Assembly (NCBI GenBank): GCA_943788145.1
Contig: CALSPD010000004.1
Location: forward strand, 1 to 64,000
Direction: 5' to 3'
DNA length: 64,000 bases
Source of the DNA: an uncultured Flavobacteriales bacterium
GTDB taxonomy: Bacteria; Bacteroidota; Bacteroidia; Flavobacteriales_G; Salibacteraceae
The position numbers were made by a program, and so were the translations under genes. How positions within the stretch are numbered: position 1 is the stretch's first letter; every line of letters starts with the position of its first letter. This document shows positions 9,660 through 18,110 of the stretch, one piece after another. The notes beneath the pieces were generated by a model that saw only the letters and a list, made by a program, of their open reading frames with translations, did no database searches and was not told where the DNA came from.

Positions 9660-9667
9660 CAAATATA
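9660..9667 (-). promoter_or_regulatory. -7 box TATATTTG for the M4 protease gene
   Basis: On the minus strand this reads TATATTTG, an exact TAnnTTTG match about 20 bp before the ATG at 9640. Confidence 0.5.
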
Positions 9668-9744
9668 ATTGGCCAAAAATTAGGGGTTGTAGCTCATCTC
9701 CATTCAGTAGCCATTCATTTTTGTCAATATTGGATAAGTACGAT

Positions 9745-9784
9745 TGTCAGTTTGACAGTTAAAGTGAGCTGGCATAGGGTTTGA
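9745..9784 (+). promoter_or_regulatory. htpG control region: inverted repeat plus sigma-54-like element
   Basis: TGTCA-GTT-TGACA (9745-9757) is a perfect 5-bp inverted repeat. It is followed by TGGCATAGGGTTTGA (9770-9784), which has the -24/-12 spacing of sigma-54 promoters (GG, ten bases, then GA where GC is usual). The same region can also be read as TTTG, 20 bases, TAgggTTTG, a slightly long housekeeping promoter. The similar element before lon supports the first reading. Confidence 0.45.
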
Positions 9785-9870
9785 CTTAGCCGGCAGCCGA
9801 TGAATGAATCAGATTCATCTACGAAAGTCAAATCGAACAACATAATTGATAGATTAAAATTTGGATTGCT

Positions 9871-11763
9871 ATGAAGGGAACAATTAACGTTCAAGCCGAA
9901 AACATTTTTCCAATTATCAAGAAGTTTCTCTATTCAGATCATGAGATATTCTTGAGAGAATTGGTTTCAAACGCAGTGGATGCAACCACTAAAATCAAAA
10001 CCTTATCTCGTTTAGGCGAGTATAAAGGAGAAGTAGGAAATACCACAATTGAAGTGAAGGTAGACGCTAAAAAAGGCACACTACATATCATTGATAGAGG
10101 AATAGGAATGACGCAAGGAGAGGTTGAGAAATACCTAAACCAAGTAGCGTTTTCTGGTGCTTCTGAGTTTCTAAAAGAATATGAAGGCAAAGTCGAGGAT
10201 GGTGGAATTATCGGCCATTTTGGATTAGGATTTTACAGCGCCTTCATGGTGTCAAAGAAAGTTGAAGTGATCACCAAAAGTTGGAAGGATGAGGAGGCAG
10301 TAAAATGGGTTTGTGATGGTAGCCCTTCCTTTACGGTTACTAAATCAAAGAAAACTGAACGCGGAACGGAAATCATCCTTCACATTGATGACGAGTCTAA
10401 AGAATTTCTTGAAAATCAACGAATTGAAGGCATTCTAACCAAATACTGCAAGTTTTTACCCGTAGCGATAAAGTTTGGTACCCAATCGAAAATGATTGAT
10501 AGTCCAACGGGCGAAAAGGACGATAAAGGTGAATTGAAAAAGGAGAGTATTGAAGTTGACAATATTATCAATAACCCAGATCCAATCTGGAAAAAGACTC
10601 CGGCAGATTTATCTACGGAAGACTATAATAAGTTCTACAGGGAATTGTATCCAATGACCTTTGAAGACCCATTATTCAATATTCACATCAATGTAGATTA
10701 TCCGTTCAATCTAACCGGAGTTCTTTATTTCCCGCGATTGGCTAAGCATAAGGTGGAGCTGCAGAAGAATAAGATTCAGCTCTATAGCAATCAGGTTTTT
10801 ATTACCGATTCGGTCGAAAATGTGGTTCCTGAGTTCTTAACGCTTTTGCACGGTGTCATCGATTCGCCAGACATTCCATTGAACGTCAGTAGAAGCTATT
10901 TGCAAAGCGATAGCAATGTCAAAAAGATCAGTAGCCATATTACGAAGAAGGTTGCGGACAAATTGGCCGAGATGTTCAAAAATGATCGGGAAGACTTTGA
11001 AAAGAAATGGTCGGATGTCCAAATTTTCATGGATTATGGATTGTTGACAGATGAAAAATTCTACGATAGAATTCAGCCAGTTTACTTGCTAAAAAACACA
11101 AAAGGCGAGCATAAAACTTTTGAGGAATACAAGGAAATAATCAAAGAGAAGCAAACGGATAAAGACGAGAACCTAGTCATATTATATACCAATAACGCGG
11201 AGGCGGATCATGGTATCATTGCCAAAGCGAATAAGAAGGGATACGATGTGCTTGAAATGAACACCCCATTGACGGCTCATTTGCTTCAGCAATTTGAGAT
11301 GAAAATGGAGAAGGTGACATTTAAACGCGTAGATGCAGACTCTATTGAAAAATTAATTCCAAAGGCAGATTCAGTTGAGAGCAATCTAACGGAAGATCAA
11401 AAAGGACAACTGACTCCAGTTATTCAATCTGTTGTTGATAAGGATAAATTTGTCGTTCAATACGAAAGCTTGTCAGAAGACGAACTTCCTATGGTTGTGA
11501 CTCAAAGCGAATTCATGCGCAGAATGAAGGAGCAGGCCGAAATAGGTGGTGGCATGATGGGTATGGGTAACTTACCAGAAAGCTATAACCTAGTTGTAAA
11601 CAGCAATCATGAGTTGATCTCTAAAATGTTGTTAGAAACAGACGAACAAAAGCGCAGCAATATGGCGCAGCAAGCCGCTGATTTGGCGCTTTTGTCCAAG
11701 GGATTATTAAGAGGGGAAAAGCTCACGCATTTTATAGAACGAAGTGTAGGTATGATTAATTAA
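9871..11763 (+). CDS. htpG: molecular chaperone HtpG (Hsp90)
   Basis: A 630-residue cytoplasmic Hsp90, normal length for bacteria. The N-terminal GHKL ATPase domain has FLRELVSNAVDAT (Mg/ATP-binding Asn/Asp), IIDRGIGM and the lid sequence GHFGLGFYSAFMV. The middle domain contains GVLYFPRLAKHK and the R-bearing LNVSRSYLQSD. The C-terminal dimer domain ends without the eukaryotic MEEVD tail. HtpG helps fold and protect client proteins under stress using ATP. It is a single gene with its own upstream control region (9745-9784) and a strong terminator after it, so it is probably a one-gene transcript. Confidence 0.97.
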   Translation: MKGTINVQAENIFPIIKKFLYSDHEIFLRELVSNAVDATTKIKTLSRLGEYKGEVGNTTIEVKVDAKKGTLHIIDRGIGMTQGEVEKYLNQVAFSGASEFLKEYEGKVEDGGIIGHFGLGFYSAFMVSKKVEVITKSWKDEEAVKWVCDGSPSFTVTKSKKTERGTEIILHIDDESKEFLENQRIEGILTKYCKFLPVAIKFGTQSKMIDSPTGEKDDKGELKKESIEVDNIINNPDPIWKKTPADLSTEDYNKFYRELYPMTFEDPLFNIHINVDYPFNLTGVLYFPRLAKHKVELQKNKIQLYSNQVFITDSVENVVPEFLTLLHGVIDSPDIPLNVSRSYLQSDSNVKKISSHITKKVADKLAEMFKNDREDFEKKWSDVQIFMDYGLLTDEKFYDRIQPVYLLKNTKGEHKTFEEYKEIIKEKQTDKDENLVILYTNNAEADHGIIAKANKKGYDVLEMNTPLTAHLLQQFEMKMEKVTFKRVDADSIEKLIPKADSVESNLTEDQKGQLTPVIQSVVDKDKFVVQYESLSEDELPMVVTQSEFMRRMKEQAEIGGGMMGMGNLPESYNLVVNSNHELISKMLLETDEQKRSNMAQQAADLALLSKGLLRGEKLTHFIERSVGMIN

Positions 11764-11778
11764 AACCTAGCGTTAAAT

Positions 11779-11803
11779 AAAAGCCCCGACAGGGGCTTTT
11801 TTT
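11779..11803 (+). terminator. Rho-independent terminator after htpG
   Basis: Stem AAAAGCCCC (11779-11787), loop GACA, GGGGCTTTT (11792-11800) and further T residues; 16 bp after the htpG stop. Confidence 0.92.
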
Positions 11804-11850
11804 ATGCCAGAAAATCCCATTACAATTTGACAATTCGTCATATTTGACAC

Positions 11851-12555
11851 ATGAAGTATCAAGTTATTCTGGGCGCTTTCCTCTCCGCTGTTTTGTTAAG
11901 TGCTTGCTCAAGTAGTAATGATGTTGCCAGCAATAAGCTCATCCAAAAAAGAAAGTATCGACAAGGGTTCCACACAAATGTGATCGCTAAAATCAAGGCG
12001 AAAATCGATCGAACACGAGCAGATGATTTAGAATCTGATACTCCCTTGAATGAGTTGGATTCGGCAATTGCATTTGCTAGCGATGAAAATTTCAAATGGT
12101 GGGAGAGTGCTGTGGCTTCCAAGGAAGCAGCGTCTCAGCGCTTTGAAGCTGAATCTGAGCCGCTAACCAAGAAGGTTGAAAAATCAAAGTTTGATAGGCC
12201 AATTATAAGGCGAATGGCGGGCGCGGATAAACACGATAGCGTGTTGTCCAATAAACTCCGTCAAAAGGCCATTGCGGCTTCCTCAACTGACGATCCACAT
12301 AAAGATGGAATTATATCGCTCCTAATTGCGGGCGCCATCTTGCTCTTCGGCTTGGGTCTGCCTTTAATAAATATTGTGGCCGCTTGTTTCGGACTCTATT
12401 ATGGAATAAGGGCGAAAAATGGGGGAGAAACAGATTTAGGATTAGCAGGCATCTTGGCCAACTCCCTAATGATCTTTTTATCGCTGCTCTACACAATTGT
12501 GATTGTATTTTACGTTTTGTTATGGCTTGTAAGTATTGGAGTAATCCTTATTTAA
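11851..12555 (+). CDS. lipoprotein with C-terminal membrane segments, function unknown
   Basis: A 234-residue protein. Its start looks like a lipoprotein signal (LSAVLLSAC, acylated Cys at about residue 19). Residues 20-145 are polar and charged, with WWESAVASKEAASQ. From about residue 150 there are two strongly hydrophobic blocks (IISLLIAGAILLFGLGLPL and the final about 45 residues) separated by a short loop YYGIRAKNGG, like small DUF4190-type membrane modules. A lipid anchor plus membrane helices suggests inner-membrane location. I do not recognise the family. Its stop overlaps the stop of the converging DUF1223 gene by four bases. Confidence 0.7.
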   Translation: MKYQVILGAFLSAVLLSACSSSNDVASNKLIQKRKYRQGFHTNVIAKIKAKIDRTRADDLESDTPLNELDSAIAFASDENFKWWESAVASKEAASQRFEAESEPLTKKVEKSKFDRPIIRRMAGADKHDSVLSNKLRQKAIAASSTDDPHKDGIISLLIAGAILLFGLGLPLINIVAACFGLYYGIRAKNGGETDLGLAGILANSLMIFLSLLYTIVIVFYVLLWLVSIGVILI

Positions 12556-13352
12556 TAATTCCAAATGTTTGCTCCTATTATTTTGCCAGTTTGATTGTTT
12601 TGAATGAAAGCTATTAAGCTATGGTTCTCGGTAAACTTAGCCTCATATTCAAGAATAAGGACTTGATTGTTTTTGAGCCATTCAACACTATTTAAATATC
12701 GAACCACATTCTCATGACGCAAAGTTTTGTCTGCGTTTTCGCCCCGCTTCACTTGGGTTATTAACGAGCGTTCGACAATTGCTGCATTAAGCGAATAGGA
12801 AAATGTGTCATTCTTGATAGAATCAGTAATGCTGATCAAGTCAATATTTAAAGAAGTCCAATTTTCATTTGGAGTCATCGTGAAATAGCAACTAGGAGTA
12901 ATTTGGAGCGATCTTTTAATGGAAAGCTGCATTCGTTTTTTGTCGCTTCCTACAAATTCTTCTATACCGTTAATTACTGCCTGAGGGGTGTAAACGACCT
13001 CATTTCCAAACAACTTTCTATAGTAACGTTGCCGATCGGAATATTGAGCGGAAGCAAATTCATCCTTCCAGCCAAGTTTATTCCAATAATCGACATGGAA
13101 GGAAAGGGCATATACGTAGGAACGATCGGCAAAAGCTTCTAAGGCAATATCATTCAGGACTACTTCGGCCGCTGGGCAATCGGAACAGCCTTCAGATGTG
13201 AATAATTCCAATAAAACGAAGGGCTCAGCTTGTTGCATTGCAGTGATTGATTTGGAACTCTGATTATCTAATTCTGAAGAATTCGCCTTTTCTTGGTGAA
13301 GCGAACAGCTACTGAATAGGCTAAATACTAATAATGAAATACAAATCTTCAT
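12552..13352 (-). CDS. DUF1223-family exported thioredoxin-like lipoprotein
   Basis: A 266-residue protein when started at the ATG at 13352; the reading frame stays open upstream to 13625, but that stretch has no signal-like or conserved features and runs over the divergent moxR start. The start gives a lipoprotein signal with SSC at residue 16. The body has VLLELFTSEGCSDCP, where Cys56/Cys59 make a CxxC pair, and HVDYWNKLGWKDEFAS, both hallmarks of DUF1223. The family has a thioredoxin-like fold and is exported, but its substrate is unknown. Gene lies divergent from moxR. Confidence 0.88.
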   Translation of the reverse strand: MKICISLLVFSLFSSCSLHQEKANSSELDNQSSKSITAMQQAEPFVLLELFTSEGCSDCPAAEVVLNDIALEAFADRSYVYALSFHVDYWNKLGWKDEFASAQYSDRQRYYRKLFGNEVVYTPQAVINGIEEFVGSDKKRMQLSIKRSLQITPSCYFTMTPNENWTSLNIDLISITDSIKNDTFSYSLNAAIVERSLITQVKRGENADKTLRHENVVRYLNSVEWLKNNQVLILEYEAKFTENHSLIAFIQNNQTGKIIGANIWNY

Positions 13353-13488
13353 TGGGTAAAGGTATGCGAACAAGTACCATAGGATATATTCAGAATAAAG
13401 AACATTCGACTTAAGTTGAGAATAAAGCTTAATCAAAAATTTACTAGGATGCGCTTTGTTATTTTTACCGCCAATTGAGAAAAAATAG

Positions 13489-14472
13489 ATGAAAGCATAT
13501 AAAAACGATGTAGAAGCGGCTGATGATTTTCGAGTCAGAATCGGTGATTTGAAGAAAGAGATATCCAAGGTAATAGTGGGGCAAGATGACGTTATTGATG
13601 CGGTGTTAACTTCTATTTTTAGCAATGGTCATTGTTTATTGGTAGGTGTGCCAGGACTAGCAAAAACGCTGCTTGTTAACACGATTTCAGATGTGTTGGG
13701 GTTGAGTTTCAGTCGAATTCAGTTCACTCCAGATTTAATGCCTTCAGACATCGTAGGTTCTGAAATTCTTGATGATGAGCGAAACTTCCGATTTGTGAAA
13801 GGGCCTGTGTTTGCCAATATCGTACTCGCTGACGAGATCAATCGAACACCGCCAAAAACGCAAAGTGCGCTTCTCGAAGCCATGCAAGAACGAATTGTTA
13901 CTGCAGCTGGAAAACGCTATCCGCTTCAAGCGCCATTTTTTGTATTAGCAACGCAAAACCCTATCGAGCAGGAGGGAACATATCCTTTGCCAGAAGCGCA
14001 ACTCGACCGATTTATGTTCAATATTTGGGTAGATTATCCATCTTTCGAGGAAGAGGTGAATATTGTGAAATCGACCACATCTGACTTTAAGGCTGAACTA
14101 AAGAATATCATGTCGGCAGAAGAAATATTGTTCTTCCAAAATCTCATTAGAAAAGTTCCCGTTCCGGATGGTGTAATAAACTATGCAGTGAATTTATCCA
14201 ATTCAACCCGTCCGGGGAATGATGCTTCGCCAACGGTAACCAGAGAATACATCAATTGGGGTGCAGGGCCTCGTGCCAGCCAATATCTTGTGATTGGAGC
14301 AAAATGCCATGCACTAATGAATGGTAAATATTCCCCAGACCGAGAAGATGTTCGTGCTGTTGCAACGAACGTTTTAAGACACCGAATTGTCCGTAATTAC
14401 AAAGCGGAAGCGGATGGAATAACGAGCGAAAAGATCATCGAGGATTTAATGAAAGTGGCGGCCAACGTCTAG
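13489..14472 (+). CDS. MoxR-family AAA+ ATPase
   Basis: A 327-residue AAA+ protein. Walker A is GVPGLAKT (residues 53-60), Walker B IVLADEIN with Asp115/Glu116, and the sensor-1 region is VLATQNPIEQEGTYPLPEAQLDRF, split here as ATQNPIEQEG and LPEAQLDRF, which is diagnostic of MoxR. MoxR ATPases act as chaperones that help mature or activate partner proteins, usually encoded next door as DUF58 and von Willebrand A proteins. Here those partners are absent: the next gene converges from the other strand. The gene is thus a lone MoxR, its client unknown. Confidence 0.93.
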   Translation: MKAYKNDVEAADDFRVRIGDLKKEISKVIVGQDDVIDAVLTSIFSNGHCLLVGVPGLAKTLLVNTISDVLGLSFSRIQFTPDLMPSDIVGSEILDDERNFRFVKGPVFANIVLADEINRTPPKTQSALLEAMQERIVTAAGKRYPLQAPFFVLATQNPIEQEGTYPLPEAQLDRFMFNIWVDYPSFEEEVNIVKSTTSDFKAELKNIMSAEEILFFQNLIRKVPVPDGVINYAVNLSNSTRPGNDASPTVTREYINWGAGPRASQYLVIGAKCHALMNGKYSPDREDVRAVATNVLRHRIVRNYKAEADGITSEKIIEDLMKVAANV

Positions 14473-14473
14473 A

Positions 14474-15634
14474 CTATTCTGTTTCGGTCTTATTGATCAG
14501 GTGTTCGATGCGTTTGCCTTTAAACAATTCGTACTTGTTATATCGACACTCCAGTTGTCCGTTAAAAATTTTTACACGTTCGCTTGGTTTTAATCCAATA
14601 CGCTTCATTGCGTCCATGTTGGAGCTTATGATCCAAACGGTGTGATTGGGATAATGGTGTTTCAATCGGAAACCTATGTCATGGTATAGCTGATCCATGT
14701 CTAGTTTCTCTTCCAATCGCTCACCATAAGGTGGGTTTATTATGATCAGCCCAGATTCAGCCACCGGCTCTGATTTTTTAAAATCTACGCAATCAAATAC
14801 AATGGCATCAACAACGCCAGCTCGAGTGGCATTTCTTCGAGCTATAGAAAGACAACCCATATTGAAATCTCTAGCTACAATTGCTCGTGTTGGGGGTCGA
14901 ATCGCTTCTTTAGCCGTTGCGATGAGTTTAGTGAATAGCGCCTCGTCATAGTCTTGCCATTTTTGAAAACCAAAGCTTCGGTTCAAACCGGGAGCAATGC
15001 GCTGATCGATGAGGGCAGCTTCAATGGCTATTGTTCCAGAACCTGTCATCGGGTCGAGCAGGGTAGTGCTTTCTCCCCATTGTGACATTTTGATCATGGC
15101 AGCCGCCAAAATTTCATTTATAGGCGCTTCGTTGCTTTCTGTACGATAGCCGCGCTTATTTAGCGCATCGCCAGAGCTATCCAAGGCCATTGAAACGTCA
15201 TTACCAGAAATATGCAAGTTGATGTATAGGTCAGGGTTCTCTGTGTCGACAGATGGGCGTGCTCCCGTTCGTTCACGAAATTGATCCACTATGGCATCTT
15301 TCGCTTTTAGCGCTGCAAACTGCGAGTGGGTGAATACATCGCCATACGTAGTGCTTCCGATAACGAATGTCTTATCATTCGAAAGGTATTTCGACCAATC
15401 AATTTTATTGATTTTGGTGTATAATTCTTTCTCATTTCTTGCCATGAATTGAGCAAAAGGGACAAGAATGCGAGCAGCTATTCTACTATGAATGTTGACT
15501 TTATAGAGTAACTCAAGATCACCCTCAAACTCGATGGCCCTATTCAAGATGGTGATGTTTTTAGCACCGAAACCCCTAAGCTCGTTTTCAAGCAAAGGTT
15601 CGAGACCAAAAAGTGTTTTTGCTATTAATTTCAA
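14474..15634 (-). CDS. THUMP-domain class I RNA methyltransferase (RlmL/Trm14-like)
   Basis: A 386-residue protein. Residues about 1-55 are a ferredoxin-like start (LFGLEPLLENELRGFGA), about 60-155 a THUMP RNA-binding domain, and about 160-375 a Rossmann methyltransferase. The SAM-binding motif is LLDPMTGSGTIAIEAAL and the catalytic motif is INPPYGERL, the NPPY form typical of N6-adenine or N2-guanine methylation. By comparison with E. coli RlmL (23S rRNA guanine N2) it probably methylates rRNA, but the bacteroidotal version lacks the second RlmK-like methyltransferase domain and the exact base is uncertain. It converges on moxR with one base between stops. Confidence 0.92.
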   Translation of the reverse strand: MKLIAKTLFGLEPLLENELRGFGAKNITILNRAIEFEGDLELLYKVNIHSRIAARILVPFAQFMARNEKELYTKINKIDWSKYLSNDKTFVIGSTTYGDVFTHSQFAALKAKDAIVDQFRERTGARPSVDTENPDLYINLHISGNDVSMALDSSGDALNKRGYRTESNEAPINEILAAAMIKMSQWGESTTLLDPMTGSGTIAIEAALIDQRIAPGLNRSFGFQKWQDYDEALFTKLIATAKEAIRPPTRAIVARDFNMGCLSIARRNATRAGVVDAIVFDCVDFKKSEPVAESGLIIINPPYGERLEEKLDMDQLYHDIGFRLKHHYPNHTVWIISSNMDAMKRIGLKPSERVKIFNGQLECRYNKYELFKGKRIEHLINKTETE

Positions 15635-15703
15635 ATTGGATTGGTTGAGACGGCAATGTTAACTAAGTCTCAAGGATTTAAGACCTATTGAAGTCAATTC
15701 AAT

Positions 15704-16078
15704 CTATTTGACTTCTATGCGTATGGAGCCTAAGTCGTATGTGATTCCGAGCGCATCCTTCGCCTTAATATTGTCGATTGTGAGACGGAAACCACTGGTA
15801 CAACCTTCAATGGCATCGGTCATTTGATCGGTGATCTTTTCATCTGAGCTTTTGTAGGATAATACGCCAGTAATGTTTTCAACTTCCATCGTAAATCCAG
15901 TAATTTCTAAATCATTAGATGTCGCTAGAGATGGACTGTTCTTTAGTACTTCGGATTCAATTTTTTCAAATTCGCCTAAACCAACGCCAGCGAACGAAAC
16001 TTTAGGGAGGCCTGCCTGTGAAAATGCACTCAGCGCTCCCAAGAGGACGAAGAAGACAATTACGAGGATTGATTTCAT
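15704..16078 (-). CDS. small exported protein resembling the C-terminal domain of GldM/PorM
   Basis: A 124-residue protein with a signal peptide (to about 20, ending AFSQ). The remainder, including ITDQMTDAIEGCTSGFRL and TIDNIKAKDALGI, resembles the last periplasmic domain of the T9SS motor protein GldM, which ends in a similar K-L-T...I...G..I.I..I.AKG pattern. I recognise this by pattern only. It lies 37 bp after the PD40-OmpA gene of the adhesin operon and reads the same way, so it may be co-transcribed. It cannot be GldM itself, which is about 500 residues with a transmembrane helix. Confidence 0.65.
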   Translation of the reverse strand: MKSILVIVFFVLLGALSAFSQAGLPKVSFAGVGLGEFEKIESEVLKNSPSLATSNDLEITGFTMEVENITGVLSYKSSDEKITDQMTDAIEGCTSGFRLTIDNIKAKDALGITYDLGSIRIEVK

Positions 16079-16115
16079 GGCTTTAAAAGTCTTCTTTTTA
16101 CGTGAATAATTGGAC

Positions 16116-18110
16116 CTATTTTTTTGTGACTCTTAGAATTTCAATTCTTCTTTCTTTGGCGGCATTGGGACTGTAAATCGCGGAAATTTGATCCGATTGA
16201 TTGTCTGATATAGCATCTGAAGCTTGAGATTCTCCGTAAGGAATTTTCTGAATGGTCAAATGGCCAACACCATCGTTCTCAGTGCTGAAGTAAGGCTCGA
16301 ATGCACCGTTTTTGTATGTGCGTATGTAGTTTTCCATGGCGTCTATTCTTCGATAGGTCAGGTTGAGGTTGTAGTCGCTGTTTGCCAATGGACTGGCGTA
16401 TCCTTTCACGACAATTTCAACGTCTTCACCCTTTTCTAGTTCAATCAATAAGACATTAAGCGCAGCATTTATGCGTGATACGCTGCCCGTTAAGTCGTTT
16501 TCAAAAAACTGTTTCGTTTGATGGAGCATGGCTTCTTTCTCCGAAGTCGAAAGCTTAGAACCAGAGATTTTTGAAAGGTATTCGGCCTCTAATCCCAGAT
16601 ATTCTTTTATAGTTTCCGAGTAGGTTAGCTTGGTTGTGGTGGCCATTGTTCTCGGATTCGGCCTGTCGTTGTGAAAGTAGAGGCTAATGGGTAATAGATC
16701 CTGAACTTCCTCGATGTTGGTGGGCACTACGAAGCTATCTTTTGCAGGTTGTTCAACTTGAGTAATGAGCAGCGTATCCGGCTTCAACGTGTCGATAGGT
16801 GTCGGTTCCATTGATTCGATCTTTTTCGGACGAACCTTATAGAGGTCGTTGCAGCATGTTTCGTTGTCTGCAAGCTTCGTTCCTGAAACTCTATTGGACG
16901 CAAAATAGCCCAAACTATCTTTAGCCAAGAACGCAAAATAGTAGTCGTCAGCAGGACTATTTAGATCAGTTCCAGCATTTTCTACGAGATTAAGTTTCCC
17001 CGGCAAACCTTTGCTTTTGTAAATGTCGAACCCGCCAAATCCGAGCTGTCTGTTTGAGCTGAAGTATAAGGTTGTATCGCTCGAATCAAACCATGGGGTG
17101 ATTTCATCGCCTTTTGAATTAATGCGTGTTCCCATGTTTCTGAGCCGTGTCGTTGGTTCACCTTTCTTCAATTCAACATACCAAATATCCAATCCACCTT
17201 TTCCGTTCGACCGGTCAGAAGCGAAGAATAAATATTCATCATCGCCAGAAGTTGCGGCCATAGGTTGCGTGCTGCTGCTTCCAGTTTCATTAATGGGTGA
17301 GGGCATTTTTTTTGGAACGCCCCATTGACCATTTTCCTTTTTTATTTCATAGATGGCGCATTGGTCCCGTTCGGGACAATTTGAATAATAATATCGATTA
17401 GAATCGGAAGTAAAACTTCCATTGCCAACGTGCGCATTGTCGTCCTGAATGGGTAAATCGAGTTCAACCAAGGTCCAGCTATTGGCTTCCTTTATGGCCT
17501 TCTTTTGTTCTACAAATACGGCCTTGTTTTTCTTAGATGCATCGCTCTCATGCCGAACGGTTGAGAAATACATGGTGTTCGAATCGAGTAATCGAGGGCT
17601 CATTTCCGAATGAACGGTATTGAGTCCTGAATCGACCGCCAGCACTTGGAAATAGGCTGTGTCGTTCATGTGTTCGATGGCCCAATCGCAACTTGCTTCT
17701 TCCTCTCGAACCATGCGGTAGAAATCATCTCGAAGTCGATAAACTGCCGCGAACGCTTGAAGACTTTGCTTGGCTTTCTGGTAATCGCCTTGCTGTTTCA
17801 ACATCATTCCCTGCCAAAACAGTGCTTCGGGAAACAAATCTTGTTCGTCCAGCTGAGCTGTTTTTTGATAAGCAATTTCCGCCCGTTTGTAATTGCGCTG
17901 TGCACGAAATGCCTCACCAGATTTGAAATGTGCTTCAACGATAGTTTCGTCTTTTTCAAGCGCGATGCTATAATAAAACAGTGCTGATTCTGGAAAGCCA
18001 TCATGCAGTTCCTTATCTCCTTTGGCAATGTATTGCGCAGGAGATTGAGCCGATGTGCTAAAAACACCAATAACAATGAACCCAAAGGCAACAAACAATC
18101 GACCCATCAT
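16116..18110 (-). CDS. exported TPR-PD40-OmpA-like envelope protein
   Basis: A 664-residue protein. Signal peptide to about residue 21 (STSAQ). Residues about 25-135 are TPR repeats (ALFYYSIALEKDETI, RAEIAYQKTAQLDEQ). Residues about 165-420 are PD40/WD40-like blades (MSPRLLDSNTMYFSTVRH, YLFFASDRSNGKGGLDIW, TLYFSSNRQLGFGGFDIY). Residues about 540-664 form an OmpA-like domain with VVKGYASPLANSDYNLNL replacing the usual GHTD motif and TYRRIDAMENYI in the LSxxRA position. It is the last of three overlapping genes (adhesin, PorP/SprF, this), an arrangement repeated many times in gliding Bacteroidota, where the OmpA protein is thought to tie the adhesin attachment complex to peptidoglycan. Overlap with the preceding gene is ATGA. 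Confidence 0.9.
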   Translation of the reverse strand: MMGRLFVAFGFIVIGVFSTSAQSPAQYIAKGDKELHDGFPESALFYYSIALEKDETIVEAHFKSGEAFRAQRNYKRAEIAYQKTAQLDEQDLFPEALFWQGMMLKQQGDYQKAKQSLQAFAAVYRLRDDFYRMVREEEASCDWAIEHMNDTAYFQVLAVDSGLNTVHSEMSPRLLDSNTMYFSTVRHESDASKKNKAVFVEQKKAIKEANSWTLVELDLPIQDDNAHVGNGSFTSDSNRYYYSNCPERDQCAIYEIKKENGQWGVPKKMPSPINETGSSSTQPMAATSGDDEYLFFASDRSNGKGGLDIWYVELKKGEPTTRLRNMGTRINSKGDEITPWFDSSDTTLYFSSNRQLGFGGFDIYKSKGLPGKLNLVENAGTDLNSPADDYYFAFLAKDSLGYFASNRVSGTKLADNETCCNDLYKVRPKKIESMEPTPIDTLKPDTLLITQVEQPAKDSFVVPTNIEEVQDLLPISLYFHNDRPNPRTMATTTKLTYSETIKEYLGLEAEYLSKISGSKLSTSEKEAMLHQTKQFFENDLTGSVSRINAALNVLLIELEKGEDVEIVVKGYASPLANSDYNLNLTYRRIDAMENYIRTYKNGAFEPYFSTENDGVGHLTIQKIPYGESQASDAISDNQSDQISAIYSPNAAKERRIEILRVTKK

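Noticed and set aside
13353..13625. Longer N-terminus of the DUF1223 protein
   Set aside because: It would run over the divergent moxR start and precede a clear lipoprotein signal, so it is not likely translated.
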